From positions 1 through 58,110 of the forward strand of contig JANNDW010000003.1 in NCBI GenBank assembly GCA_031378125.1: a DNA stretch of 58,110 bases, in the 5' to 3' direction. Positions 1 to 7,675 of the stretch are shown here, one piece after another. This DNA comes from LGRD01 sp031378125 (GTDB lineage: Bacteria > Pseudomonadota > Gammaproteobacteria > Burkholderiales > Burkholderiaceae_C). The translations under genes were made by a program, and so were the position numbers. Each line of letters begins with the position of its first letter. Positions within the stretch are counted from its first letter, which is position 1. A model generated the notes under the pieces. That model saw only the letters and a program-made list of their open reading frames with translations. It had not been told where the DNA came from and did no database searches.

Positions 1-1641
1 GGTTCGGCAATCGCCTTCGAACGCGGCGACCACATGCGCATGACGGCCGTCGTCAGCAAGCTGCAGCCGGCGACGCGCGCCTTCCTCGACGTGCTGGCCA
101 CCGCCGCGGCGCTGGCTTTTCTGGTGTTGATCCTGCCGCATGCCTGGGAGTACGCGGTCGAAGAAGCGGTGATGCTGACCCCGGCGCTCGAAATCAAGAA
201 CTCGTGGCGGGTGGCGGCGATGGCGGTGGGCTTCGGCGCGATGGCGTTGTTCGCGCTGATGCGGCTGGTGCAGGTGGGCCGACCACGGCAGGTGGCGCTG
301 GCGCTGGCGCTGACCGTCGGCCTGATCGTGTTGATGACACTGCTGCAACCGGTGTGGCGGCAGTTGGGCAACTTCAATCTGGTGGTGTTTTTCGTCGTCG
401 TCGTCGCGGCGGCGGTGTTCGCGGGTGTGCCGATCGCGTTCGCGTTCGGGCTGGCCACGCTGGGTTACGTGATGCTGACCACCCACACGCCGGTGCTGAT
501 CGTCGTCGGCCGCATGGACGAAGGTGTGAGCCACCTGATCCTGCTGTCGGTGCCGCTGTTCGTGTTTCTCGGCCAGCTGATCGAGATGACCGGCATGGCG
601 CGCGCCATGGTGGGCTTCCTGGCCAGCCTGCTCGGCCACGTGCGCGGTGGCCTGCACTACGTTCTGCTTGGGGCGATGTACCTCGTCTCGGGCATCTCCG
701 GGTCCAAGGCCGCCGACATGGCCGCCGTGGCGCCGGTGCTGTTTCCCGAGATGGTGAAGCGCGGTGCGAAGGAAGGCGACCTGGTCGCGTTGCTGGCGGC
801 CACCGGTGCGCAGACCGAGACCATCCCGCCGAGCATTGTCCTGATCACGATCGGCTCAGTCACCGGCGTGTCGATCGCTGCGCTCTTCACCGGCGGCCTG
901 TTGCCGGGCCTGGTGCTGGCGGTCACGCTGATGGCGGTGGTGTGGGTGCGCTACCGCAATGAAGACTTGAGCGGCGTCAAGCGCGCCAGCGGCCGCCAGG
1001 TCGGGCGCGCCTTCCTCATCGCCGTGCCGGCGCTTGCGCTGCCCTTCATCATCCGCGCTGCGGTGGTCGAAGGCGTGGCCACCGCCACCGAGGTCTCGAC
1101 CATCGGCATCGCCTATGGCGTCGTGGCCGGATTGCTGATCTACCGCCAGTTCGACTGGAAGCGCGTCTATCCGATGCTGGTTGACACTGCCAGCCTGTCG
1201 GGCTCGATCCTGCTGATCATCGGCGCTGCCACGGCCATGGCCTGGGGGTTGACGCAGTCGGGCTTCTCGCGCGCACTGAGCGAGGCGATGCGTGCCATGC
1301 CCGGCGGCGCGGCCAGCTTCATGGCGGTCTCGATCGTGGCCTTCATCGTGCTGGGCAGCGTGCTCGAAGGCATTCCGGCGATCGTGCTGTTCGGGCCGCT
1401 GTTGTTCCCGATCGCCAAGGCCGTCGGCATCCACGAGGTTCACTACGCGATGGTGGTGATCCTGGCGATGGGCATCGGCCTGTTCGCGCCGCCTTTCGGC
1501 GTCGGCTATTACGCGGCCTGCGCGATCGGCCGCGTCAATCCAGACGAGGGCATCCGGCCGATCGTGGGCTACCTGGCGGCACTCTTCGTCGGCTTGCTGG
1601 TGGTCGCGCTGGTGCCGTGGATCTCGATCGGCTTCCTATGA
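1..1641 (+). CDS. TRAP transporter fused small/large permease (DctQM), 5'-truncated by the window edge
   Basis: Inner-membrane permease of a tripartite ATP-independent periplasmic transporter, which takes up an organic acid or related solute using an ion gradient. The frame is open from base 1. Its first residues (GSAIAFERGDHMRMTAVV) look like the C-terminal half of a DctQ subunit, followed by two hydrophobic segments and then a DctM-type domain from about residue 125 to the end with roughly a dozen membrane spans. The motif SGISGSKAADMAAVAPVL and the repeated gly/ala-rich helices are typical of DctM. Most DctQ and DctM proteins are separate; here they are fused. An ATG at 34 exists but lies inside DctQ homology, so the real start is upstream of the window. 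The stop overlaps the next start (ATGA). The substrate-binding protein is not visible; the substrate is unknown. Confidence 0.9.
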   Translation, partial: GSAIAFERGDHMRMTAVVSKLQPATRAFLDVLATAAALAFLVLILPHAWEYAVEEAVMLTPALEIKNSWRVAAMAVGFGAMALFALMRLVQVGRPRQVALALALTVGLIVLMTLLQPVWRQLGNFNLVVFFVVVVAAAVFAGVPIAFAFGLATLGYVMLTTHTPVLIVVGRMDEGVSHLILLSVPLFVFLGQLIEMTGMARAMVGFLASLLGHVRGGLHYVLLGAMYLVSGISGSKAADMAAVAPVLFPEMVKRGAKEGDLVALLAATGAQTETIPPSIVLITIGSVTGVSIAALFTGGLLPGLVLAVTLMAVVWVRYRNEDLSGVKRASGRQVGRAFLIAVPALALPFIIRAAVVEGVATATEVSTIGIAYGVVAGLLIYRQFDWKRVYPMLVDTASLSGSILLIIGAATAMAWGLTQSGFSRALSEAMRAMPGGAASFMAVSIVAFIVLGSVLEGIPAIVLFGPLLFPIAKAVGIHEVHYAMVVILAMGIGLFAPPFGVGYYAACAIGRVNPDEGIRPIVGYLAALFVGLLVVALVPWISIGFL

Positions 1642-2438
1642 TTCCCTCTTCCTCAACGCACATGCAGACACATCCTGATTCCGAACGCCGCGTCGCGCTG
1701 GTCACCGGCGGCGCCAAGGGCATCGGCGCCGAGGTCTGCGAGCGCCTGGCCGCGGCCGGGCACCAGGTGCTGGTGGCCGACCTTGATGTCGAGGCCGCTG
1801 AAGCCACCGCCCTGCGCCTGCGCGAGGCCGGCGGCCATGCCCTTGCGCTGGCACTGGACGTCGGCCGGCCCGAGTCCGTCGCCCAGACCTTCGAGCACGT
1901 CGATCGCAACTTTGGCCGCTGCGACATTCTGGTCAACTGCGCCGGCATCGCCAAGGTCTTCCCGTTCCTGGACTTCCCGCTCGACAACTTCGTCGCCACG
2001 ATGAACATCAACGTCACCGGCACGCTGTTGTGCGCGCAGGCCGCGGCACGGCTGATGGTGCGCCAGCGCTGGGGTCGCATCGTCAACATCGCATCGGTGG
2101 CTGGCATTCGCGCGGTGGGCAGCGGGCGCACGGCCTACGGCACGTCCAAGGGCGCGGTGATCGCCCTGACGCGCCAGATGGCGGTGGAACTGGCCGAGCA
2201 CGGCATCACCGCCAACGCCGTGGCGCCGGGCCCCGTCGATACGCCGATGACGCAGGCGCTGCACACCGAAGCGTTCCGCCAGGAATACTCCAAGGCCATC
2301 CCGATGAACCGCTACGGCACCACCGCCGAGATCGCCTCGGCGGTGATGTACCTGGTGTCGGAAGACGCGTCCTACATCTCGGGCGTGGTCCTGCCGGTGG
2401 ATGGCGGCTTCCTCGCCTCCGGCGCTCGTGGGCTGTAG
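1638..2438 (+). CDS. SDR-family oxidoreductase (FabG-like)
   Basis: Classical short-chain dehydrogenase/reductase, cytoplasmic, 266 aa with the chosen start. The cofactor motif TGGAKGIG lies near residue 23, NCAG (in place of NNAG) near 95, the catalytic Ser region NIASVAG near 150, and the active-site pair in AYGTSKG near Tyr-166/Lys-170; PGPVDTPM follows, as usual. An acidic residue after the second strand (VADLDVE) suggests NAD(H) preference, an inference. The start at 1638 overlaps the TRAP permease stop as ATGA, a translational-coupling arrangement; an in-frame GTG at 1617 and an ATG at 1662 are alternatives. Co-transcription with a TRAP transporter and a second SDR suggests oxidation of an imported hydroxy- or sugar acid. 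The substrate cannot be assigned. Confidence 0.88.
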   Translation: MIPSSSTHMQTHPDSERRVALVTGGAKGIGAEVCERLAAAGHQVLVADLDVEAAEATALRLREAGGHALALALDVGRPESVAQTFEHVDRNFGRCDILVNCAGIAKVFPFLDFPLDNFVATMNINVTGTLLCAQAAARLMVRQRWGRIVNIASVAGIRAVGSGRTAYGTSKGAVIALTRQMAVELAEHGITANAVAPGPVDTPMTQALHTEAFRQEYSKAIPMNRYGTTAEIASAVMYLVSEDASYISGVVLPVDGGFLASGARGL

Positions 2439-2440
2439 AT

Positions 2441-2480
2441 GCGGCCTGTGAACGTGGCCCGTAAAAGCGGCCTGTGAACG
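2441..2480. repeat. Short direct repeat between two SDR genes
   Basis: The 14-mer GCGGCCTGTGAACG occurs at 2441-2454 and again at 2467-2480 in the 91-base spacer between the two dehydrogenase genes. It follows the first stop codon directly. I see no hairpin or T-tract here, so the genes are probably co-transcribed. Confidence 0.6.
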
Positions 2481-2529
2481 CGCATTCTTTCCCTCCCCAT
2501 TTTTTCCTTCGCCATTCCGGACATTCGCC

Positions 2530-3279
2530 ATGCAACTGAAAGATCAGGTCGCCATCGTCACCGGGGGCGCGTCGCTGCGTGGCATCGGCTGGGCCACCGC
2601 CAAACGCTTTGCCGACGAAGGCGCTCGCGTCGTGATCCTGGACATCGATGCGGCGGCGGCCGAGCAGGCTGCGCGCGCGATCGGCCCGCAGCATCTGGGC
2701 CACGCCTGCGATGTGCGCGACGAGGCCGCCTGCAAGTTGGCGGTTCAACAGGTGCTGGACGCCTTCGGCCGCATCGACATCCTCGTCAACAACGCCGGCG
2801 TCAGCCAGTCGCACCGTCTGATGGACAGCACACAGGCCGACTTCGACCTCGTGATGGACGTCAGCGTGCGCGGCGCCTACAACATGTCGCGCGCTGTCGT
2901 GCCGCACATGCGGTCGCGCCAGCGCGGCGCCATCGTGTGCATGGGCTCGGTGGCTGCGCAGCGCGGCGGTGGCATCCTCGGCGGGCCGCACTACTCGGCG
3001 GCCAAGGGGGCGATCCAGACGCTGGCCAAGGCGATGGCGCGTGAACTCGCGCCCGACGGCATCCGTGCCAACGCCATTGCCCCGGGCATGGTCGATACCG
3101 ATCTGCTGGTCGGCAAGATCGACGACGTGGGCAAGCGCCGCGTGGCCGATGGCATACCACTGGGCCGCCTGGCTTTACCCGCCGACATCGCCAATGCCTG
3201 CCTGTTCCTGGCCTCGGACCAATCCGCGTACATCACTGGCGCGGTGTTGGACGTGAGCGGTGGCATGCACATTCATTGA
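2530..3279 (+). CDS. SDR-family oxidoreductase
   Basis: Second short-chain dehydrogenase of the operon, 249 aa, full length for the classical family. The glycine-rich motif is TGGASLRGIG, near residue 11, with one more residue between glycines than usual; ILDID marks the acidic end of strand 2, NNAG is near 87, and the catalytic set is Ser in GSVAAQ and HYSAAKG (Tyr about 155, Lys about 159). The C-terminus ends SGGMHIH. It is only 91 bases downstream of the first SDR on the same strand. Two SDRs behind a TRAP importer fit a short catabolic pathway with two oxidation steps, or a dehydrogenase plus a reductase. No substrate-specific signature is recognisable, so only the family is called. Confidence 0.88.
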   Translation: MQLKDQVAIVTGGASLRGIGWATAKRFADEGARVVILDIDAAAAEQAARAIGPQHLGHACDVRDEAACKLAVQQVLDAFGRIDILVNNAGVSQSHRLMDSTQADFDLVMDVSVRGAYNMSRAVVPHMRSRQRGAIVCMGSVAAQRGGGILGGPHYSAAKGAIQTLAKAMARELAPDGIRANAIAPGMVDTDLLVGKIDDVGKRRVADGIPLGRLALPADIANACLFLASDQSAYITGAVLDVSGGMHIH

Positions 3280-3323
3280 GCCGTCGGCCCGAGCCACTCT
3301 GCGGGGTCGGGTAGGCCCGTCGG

Positions 3324-3476
3324 TCACCGGCGGATCGATGTCGGTGCGTATCCCTTCATGCCTTCCAGGGCGGCAACCACGCCCTCGCGGGTGGGTTCAG
3401 CACCGGCACGCTTCAATGCGTCGGTGAAGATCACGGCATCGGCACAGGTGCGGATGCCGAATGAGCTCGGCGGCGA
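3324..3476 (-). pseudogene. C-terminal fragment of a LivK-type ABC substrate-binding protein
   Basis: Read leftwards, the last about 50 codons give CADAVIFTDALKRAGAEPT followed by REGVVAALEGMKGYAP and end at a TGA at 3324. This is the pattern of the last helices of periplasmic branched-chain amino-acid-type binding proteins (helix, then TREGLIAALE-type motif). The remaining 85 percent of such a protein (about 380 aa in all) is absent. To the right of about 3476 the frame stays open but becomes unrelated sequence, exactly where a regulator fragment on the other strand begins. I interpret it as a relic cut by a deletion or rearrangement. Confidence 0.6.
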
Positions 3477-3513
3477 CAAAACAAGGCCGGCCGATTGCAG
3501 TCTCCGAAGCGTT

Positions 3514-3855
3514 ATGCGTAAGGTGCTCGGCCGCACATGGAAGGGCAACGCGCGCGAGTTGCGCTCGTGCCTGGAGCAGGCTGTGGTGCTCAGTGATGAG
3601 GGCATTCTCGATCTACCTGCTCAGCCGAAATCAGTTGAGCGGCCGGACCCAGACAGCGGCGTTTTCGTCTCGCTTCAAGCCATGATCGAGGACATTGAGC
3701 GCTCGCAAATTGAGCGTACTCTGGGCCGTACCCGTGGCAGCGTTTCGAAGACGGCTGATCTGCTGGGCATCAGCCGCAAGCCGCTGTGGGAGAAGATGAA
3801 GCGTCTGCGAATCAGCAGCAACCTGAAAGACCCGAGCGACGCCGACGTGACTTGA
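3514..3855 (+). pseudogene. C-terminal fragment of an NtrC-type sigma-54 response regulator
   Basis: The frame encodes WKGNARELRSCLEQAVVLS (normally WPGNVRELRNVIERAV, the end of the AAA+ ATPase domain) and then a Fis-type helix-turn-helix: ERSQIERTLGRTRGSVSKTA, DLLGISRKPLWEKMKRL. About 113 codons remain from a family of about 450 aa. The receiver domain, Walker motifs and GAFTGA loop are missing. An open frame extends left to 3358 but there it overlaps the opposite-strand LivK relic and has no regulator homology. The helix-turn-helix looks intact, so a short DNA-binding peptide could in principle still be made; I see no ribosome binding site. Confidence 0.6.
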
Positions 3856-3970
3856 ATGCGAGATCGATGTTCGCGAGATATTCGGGAACATCGATCAAAG
3901 CGGCAACAACCGTCGTGCATCAAGCCAAAAACGGGCACCAGACTGGCACCAGCCGCACCAGAAATGACGA

Positions 3971-4000
3971 AGGGTTAGCGGCGACTACCCCGCTAACCCT
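3971..4000 (-). terminator. Hairpin downstream of the tRNA-Lys pair
   Basis: Perfect 11-bp inverted repeat: AGGGTTAGCGG at 3971-3981 and CCGCTAACCCT at 3990-4000, with an 8-base loop. It lies 9 bases beyond the encoded CCA end of the leftward tRNA-Lys(CTT), so it probably terminates the tRNA transcript. The downstream tract on that strand is only weakly T-rich; in the other orientation it is followed by TTTT. Confidence 0.5.
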
Positions 4001-4009
4001 CGTGCATTT

Positions 4010-4085
4010 TGGTGGGCCCTGAGTGACTCGAACACTCGACCTACGGATTAAGAGTCCGCTGCTCTACCAACTGAGCTAAGAGCCC
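4010..4085 (-). tRNA. tRNA-Lys (anticodon CTT)
   Basis: Cloverleaf read on the minus strand: acceptor GGGCTCT pairs with AGGGCCC (one G-U), D-arm TAGCTCAGTTGGTAGAGCA, anticodon stem GCGGA/TCCGT with loop CTCTTAA (anticodon CTT, A at position 37), T-arm GAGTG-TTCGAGT-CACTC, discriminator A and encoded CCA (4010-4012). It decodes AAG. It shares its D and anticodon arms with the neighbouring tRNA-Lys(TTT) at 4197-4272. The two are probably co-transcribed. Confidence 0.95.
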
Positions 4086-4091
4086 CCGCTA

Positions 4092-4150
4092 TTTCGCTGA
4101 CCTTTCGCTGACCTTTCGCTGCCTTTCGCTGACCTTTCGCTGACCTTTGC
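4092..4150. repeat. 11-bp tandem repeat between the two tRNA-Lys genes
   Basis: About five copies of TTTCGCTGACC, one with a single-base deletion, fill the first half of the 111-base spacer between the tRNA genes, then degenerate into TTTGCCGAC. It would be part of the tRNA precursor transcript. No promoter-like sequence is obvious in the spacer. Confidence 0.8.
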
Positions 4151-4196
4151 CGACTTCTTGTTGCCTGGCAGCGGTTGCGCCGCAATCCACAGTGTT

Positions 4197-4272
4197 TGGT
4201 GGGTTGTGCGGGGCTCGAACCCACGACCTACGGATTAAAAGTCCGCTGCTCTACCAACTGAGCTAACAACCC
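4197..4272 (-). tRNA. tRNA-Lys (anticodon TTT)
   Basis: Cloverleaf on the minus strand: acceptor GGGTTGT/ACAACCC, D-arm TAGCTCAGTTGGTAGAGCA, anticodon stem GCGGA/TCCGT with loop CTTTTAA (anticodon TTT, A37), T-arm GTGGG-TTCGAGC-CCCGC (its outer pair is G-C), discriminator A and encoded CCA at 4197-4199. It decodes AAA/AAG. Its promoter appears to sit in the 3' end of tcdA. Confidence 0.95.
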
Positions 4273-4284
4273 GGCAAGCCTTCC

Positions 4285-4290
4285 ATTATA
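4285..4290 (-). promoter_or_regulatory. Perfect -10 hexamer for the tRNA-Lys unit
   Basis: The minus strand reads TATAAT at 4290-4285, 12 bases before the mature 5' end of tRNA-Lys(TTT), at the stop codon of tcdA. No good -35 hexamer is present at 16-18 bases; the nearest candidates are poor. tRNA promoters with a strong -10 and weak -35 are common. Confidence 0.55.
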
Positions 4291-5089
4291 TCGAGCTTCG
4301 CAGGGCATTCTTGCCCTCGCCGCTGAGCACAAATTCTATCGCCTCGCTGGCCGCCACCATGCCGAATGTGGCGGTGACGCTGACGCTGGAGCCGTAGCCG
4401 TGGCAGTTCAAGCCGCCATCGCGGTCGCCGGTTTCACAAGCGTCAACCGGTGCGGCAACCGGCTCAAGCGAGAAGACGCATCTCACCCCCATCGGCCCGT
4501 CGCGCGCGGCGCCGTGCTGCTTGCGCAGCCGTTGACGCAACGAGGCCAGCAGCGGGTCGTGCGTGACGAGCGCCAGGTCGTTCACCTGCACCTCTTGCGG
4601 CCTGCGCTTGCCGCCCGCCGCACCAACGACCACGAGCGGTGTGCCTGTCTGCAAGGCCCAACTCGCCAGGGCCAGCTTCGCGCGCGCCTGGTCGCAGGCG
4701 TCGATCAGCACATCGACGGCGTGCCTCAGCAGCCCGGGCCAGTTGGTTTCGTCGACGAACTCTTCGACGGCGAACACTTCGCAGCCCGGGTGAATGTCGG
4801 CAACCCGGTCGCGCAAGGCCAGCGCCTTGGCCTGGCCCAGCGTTGCGCCCAATGCCTGCACTTGGCGGTTGATGTTGGACTCGGCGACCTGGTCCAGGTC
4901 GATCAGCGTGAGTGCGGCCACACCGCTGCGCGCCAGCGCCTCGCAGGCCCAGGAGCCCACCCCGCCGAGGCCGACGATGGCCACCCGCGCCGCGCGGATG
5001 CGTGTGTAGCCGGCATCACCGTAGAGGCGCCGCAACCCGCCGAAGCGGCGTTCCAGATCGGCCGCGGTCGAGCTCTCGGCCAGGTTCAT
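4286..5089 (-). CDS. tcdA: tRNA threonylcarbamoyladenosine dehydratase (TcdA/CsdL)
   Basis: E1-like (ThiF/MoeB superfamily) enzyme, about 267 aa, that uses ATP to cyclise t6A37 to ct6A37 in tRNAs reading ANN codons. The sequence shows RFGGLRRLYGDAGYTRI at the N-terminus, the nucleotide motif GLGGVGSWACEALARSG, DLDQVAESNINRQ, and the adenylation-site region VLIDACDQARAKLAL, all characteristic of TcdA rather than MoeB or ThiF. It lacks the extra C-terminal rhodanese or catalytic-Cys modules of MoeB-type proteins. The start at 5089 overlaps the stop of the upstream transporter gene as ATGA; the frame is open further upstream but that part is in the transporter. Its substrates include tRNA-Lys, encoded immediately downstream. 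Confidence 0.92.
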   Translation of the reverse strand: MNLAESSTAADLERRFGGLRRLYGDAGYTRIRAARVAIVGLGGVGSWACEALARSGVAALTLIDLDQVAESNINRQVQALGATLGQAKALALRDRVADIHPGCEVFAVEEFVDETNWPGLLRHAVDVLIDACDQARAKLALASWALQTGTPLVVVGAAGGKRRPQEVQVNDLALVTHDPLLASLRQRLRKQHGAARDGPMGVRCVFSLEPVAAPVDACETGDRDGGLNCHGYGSSVSVTATFGMVAASEAIEFVLSGEGKNALRSSI

Positions 5090-6201
5090 GCGGCCCGCTC
5101 GACGCGCCAGATCTGAAAGCGCAGCGCAACGACGGCTCCGGCAATGATCGACCCCAGCGCGACGAAGCTCGTCAGGCTCAAGGTCGATATCCCCGACATG
5201 CCCTGGCCGATGGTGCAGCCCAGCGCCGTGACGCCGCCCACGCCCATCAAGGCGGCGCCGATCAGGTGGTCGGCCGTGTCCGCCGCGTCGCGAAACCCTT
5301 CCCAGCGGAAACTGCGTGTCAGCACCGAGTAGGCCGCCGAACCCGCGACCACGCCCACGGTGGACACGATGCCGATGGTCAGCAGCTTGCTCTTGTCGCT
5401 GAAGAACATCAGCCAGTCCAGCACGTAGGCGATCGGGGCGACAAAGGTCAGCGATTCCATGCGCTGCGAGTTGGTGGCGACAAACGCCTCCTGCAAGGTG
5501 TTCGGGTCCTCGGCCACGTGGCCCCACTGGCCAGACACCCACCACATGGCGGCGACCACGGCGCCCAGCCCCAGGCCAGCCAACAGCGCATCGGCCGACC
5601 GGCCGGGTGCGGAGGCAAGGCCCCAGACGAGCAGACCTCCGCCGAGCGCCAGGCCCAGGACCGAAGCCAACGTGGCCTTCGAAACACCGGTGATGGCGGC
5701 CAGCAGCGAGGGCAAATCCTGCCCGGCCGGCACGGCGATGGCCACGCTATCCACCGTGGCCACCCGCAGCACCGCGGTGATGCCCTTGAGGGTGGCAAAC
5801 GCGGCCACCCCCAACATGAGAAACACCACCAGCGACTTCAGGTTGCCACCGCCCACGCGCACCAGCGTCTTGCTGCCGCAGCCGGACGCCAGCACCATGC
5901 CAAAGCCGAACATCAAACCGCCCACCAGGGCAGACAGCCAAATGAAGCGTGGGCCGGCATAGACGCTCTTGGAGGCGTCGACCCAGCCGAGTGCCACCAT
6001 CCCGTTGAAGCCGATCATGGCCACGCCGATGGCCATGGCCCACATGCGCATGCGCGTCCAGTCGCCGATATTGACGATGTCGGCCACCGCGCCCATGGTG
6101 CAGAAATGAGTGCGCTGGGCGATGGCGCCGAACACCACCGACAGGCCAAACGCGGCCCACAACACCTGGGTGGAAAGGACCTTCAGGTCAATTTCTTGCA
6201 T
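5086..6201 (-). CDS. YeeE/YedE family sulfur (thiosulfate-type) transporter
   Basis: Polytopic inner-membrane protein, 371 aa, of the family containing the thiosulfate transporter TsuA. About nine or ten hydrophobic segments are visible. Conserved cysteines thought to relay thiosulfate sit in RTHFCTMGAV (near 34), ASGCGSKTLVR (near 108) and ALGCTIGQGMSG (near 334), and the two inverted halves each carry the G-rich loop motif. The gene overlaps tcdA by four bases, so the two are translationally coupled. A link between sulfur supply and tRNA t6A dehydration has an echo in the E. coli csdA-csdE-csdL (tcdA) sulfur-transfer locus; here the transporter takes that place. Substrate assignment to thiosulfate is by family only. 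Confidence 0.85.
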   Translation of the reverse strand: MQEIDLKVLSTQVLWAAFGLSVVFGAIAQRTHFCTMGAVADIVNIGDWTRMRMWAMAIGVAMIGFNGMVALGWVDASKSVYAGPRFIWLSALVGGLMFGFGMVLASGCGSKTLVRVGGGNLKSLVVFLMLGVAAFATLKGITAVLRVATVDSVAIAVPAGQDLPSLLAAITGVSKATLASVLGLALGGGLLVWGLASAPGRSADALLAGLGLGAVVAAMWWVSGQWGHVAEDPNTLQEAFVATNSQRMESLTFVAPIAYVLDWLMFFSDKSKLLTIGIVSTVGVVAGSAAYSVLTRSFRWEGFRDAADTADHLIGAALMGVGGVTALGCTIGQGMSGISTLSLTSFVALGSIIAGAVVALRFQIWRVERAA

Positions 6202-6250
6202 CCCGCATTCTATGCAGCGGGCCCGCGCCCGCGCAGGCCCCAGCCTGGGT

Positions 6251-7063
6251 CTACTTCAGCGATGCAAGCCGCTCCTTGCCGGCTTGCGCGGCTTCGGATT
6301 TCGGGTAGGTCTTGAGCAGCTCGTCGATCGTGCGGCGAGCCGCCTTGGCGTCTTTCAACTCGATCTGGCAGTTGGCCACCGACAGCATGGCTTCGGGCGC
6401 ACGCGGGTGGTCGGGGGCGGCGGAGACGAGCGCGCGGAACGAGGCAATCGCCTCCTTGTACTCGCGCTTGCCGTATTGCGCATTGCCGAGCCAGAACAGC
6501 ACCGACTCGCTGTAGCCGCTGGCCGGGTAGCGCCGCTGAAAGCCGGCCAGCGCCACCGTTGCCTTGTCGAACTCACCCTTGCGCATCACCGCCATCGCTT
6601 CTTCGTACTGGCGCTTCTCGTCGGGATCAACACTGAACTCCTTGTTGTCGACCGACACCTTCTGCGGCTCGAGCTTGCGCACGCGGTCCTCGACACCCTG
6701 CTGGATGTCCTTTTGCTTGCGTTGAACCTCGGCCACGTCACGCGCCAGCTGTTCGTCCTGGCCGCGCAGCTTGGCGTTGTCGACCCGGAGCAGTTCGATC
6801 TGGTTGCTCAGGTCCAGCATGCTGCGTTTCATCTGGGCCAGCTGCTCGGTCAGCGCCTGCAACTGCTCGGCCTGGCGGGCGCGCGCTTGCTCGTTGCTCT
6901 GCTCCAGCTTTTGGCGCAACTCCAGAATGGCCTTGCGTGCTTCATCGTCGTCAAACAGGCCCGCCTTCGCCGCCGGTGCGCACAGCGCCAGTACCAGCAC
7001 CAGCGCAACGGCAATCCACCAGCCCGACGCCCGCCGGAAAATCGAAACCATCAGCGCTCCCAT
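6251..7063 (-). CDS. cpoB: Cell division coordinator CpoB (YbgF)
   Basis: Periplasmic Tol-Pal-associated protein, 270 aa, which coordinates peptidoglycan synthesis by PBP1B with outer-membrane constriction. The order is signal peptide (to about residue 34, ending APAAKA), coiled coil (about 40-125, rich in E/Q/K heptads: LEQSNEQARARQAEQLQALT) for trimerisation, then a C-terminal TPR array starting near DPDEKRQYEEAMAVM with three repeats (KGEFDKATVAL, KREYKEAIASF, DAKAARRTIDEL). The start codon overlaps the pal stop by one base (TGATG). An alternative ATG, five codons later at 7051, fits the signal peptide equally well. It is the last gene of the tolB-pal-cpoB unit. Confidence 0.93.
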   Translation of the reverse strand: MGALMVSIFRRASGWWIAVALVLVLALCAPAAKAGLFDDDEARKAILELRQKLEQSNEQARARQAEQLQALTEQLAQMKRSMLDLSNQIELLRVDNAKLRGQDEQLARDVAEVQRKQKDIQQGVEDRVRKLEPQKVSVDNKEFSVDPDEKRQYEEAMAVMRKGEFDKATVALAGFQRRYPASGYSESVLFWLGNAQYGKREYKEAIASFRALVSAAPDHPRAPEAMLSVANCQIELKDAKAARRTIDELLKTYPKSEAAQAGKERLASLK

Positions 7064-7611
7064 CAGCGGCCGACGAGTTCAGCCCGCCGGTTCTTGGCCC
7101 AGGCGGCTTCATCGCTGCCCTGCACGGCCGGCCGCTCCTTGCCGAAGCTGACCGCTTCCACCTGGCCGCCGCTGGCGCCCAGCAGCGCGAGCGACTTGGC
7201 CACCGCCTCGGCGCGCTTCTGGCCCAGCGCCAGGTTGTATTCGCGGCCGCCGCGCTCGTCGGTGTGGCCTTCGATCGCCATGCGCTTTTGTTTGTCGGCC
7301 ACCAACACCTTGGCATTCGTTTCAACCACGCCGCGGAACTCGTCCTTGACCACGAAGCTGTCGAAATCGAAATAGACCACCCGAGCCAGATTGCTGGCAG
7401 CCACCGTGTCTGTCTTGGTCAGGTCCACCGGCGCCACCTGCGACTGGGCCGTGCCCGCGCTGCCGCTGCCTGGCCCGGCACCGCCGGGCTTGGTGAGATT
7501 GGCGGCGGTGCTGCCCGCGGCCGGAACGTCGGCATCGAGCTTGGTGCTGGTACAACCCGCCAGCAAACTCGCAGCGGCCAGGGCAATGAGTGCATGTTGC
7601 ATTGAAGTCAT
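7063..7611 (-). CDS. pal: Peptidoglycan-associated lipoprotein Pal
   Basis: Outer-membrane lipoprotein, 182 aa, that binds peptidoglycan and TolB and helps pull the outer membrane inward during division. The chosen start gives a short signal peptide with lipobox LLAGC (Cys about 20). A Gly/Ser/Thr-rich linker follows, then an OmpA-type domain with VYFDFDSFVV, the diaminopimelate-binding pattern GHTDERGGREYNLALGQKRA (Asp and Arg conserved) and NRRAELV at the end. The frame extends upstream to 7752 but without signal sequence features. It is preceded by a 64-base gap from tolB and overlaps cpoB by one base. Confidence 0.95.
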   Translation of the reverse strand: MTSMQHALIALAAASLLAGCTSTKLDADVPAAGSTAANLTKPGGAGPGSGSAGTAQSQVAPVDLTKTDTVAASNLARVVYFDFDSFVVKDEFRGVVETNAKVLVADKQKRMAIEGHTDERGGREYNLALGQKRAEAVAKSLALLGASGGQVEAVSFGKERPAVQGSDEAAWAKNRRAELVGR

Positions 7612-7675
7612 GGTGGGTTCCTCGTCTTTGAAATGAACTGTGAAGTAAAAACCGCCGCACCGGGCCGGCGCGGCA

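Noticed and set aside
3358..3510. N-terminal extension of the NtrC-type frame to ATG 3358
   Set aside because: It overlaps the LivK relic on the other strand and gives no receiver or AAA+ homology.
4912..6315. Plus-strand open frame of 467 codons over tcdA and the sulfur transporter
   Set aside because: Arg/His/Gln-rich nonsense composition; the minus strand gives two complete known proteins with an ATGA overlap.
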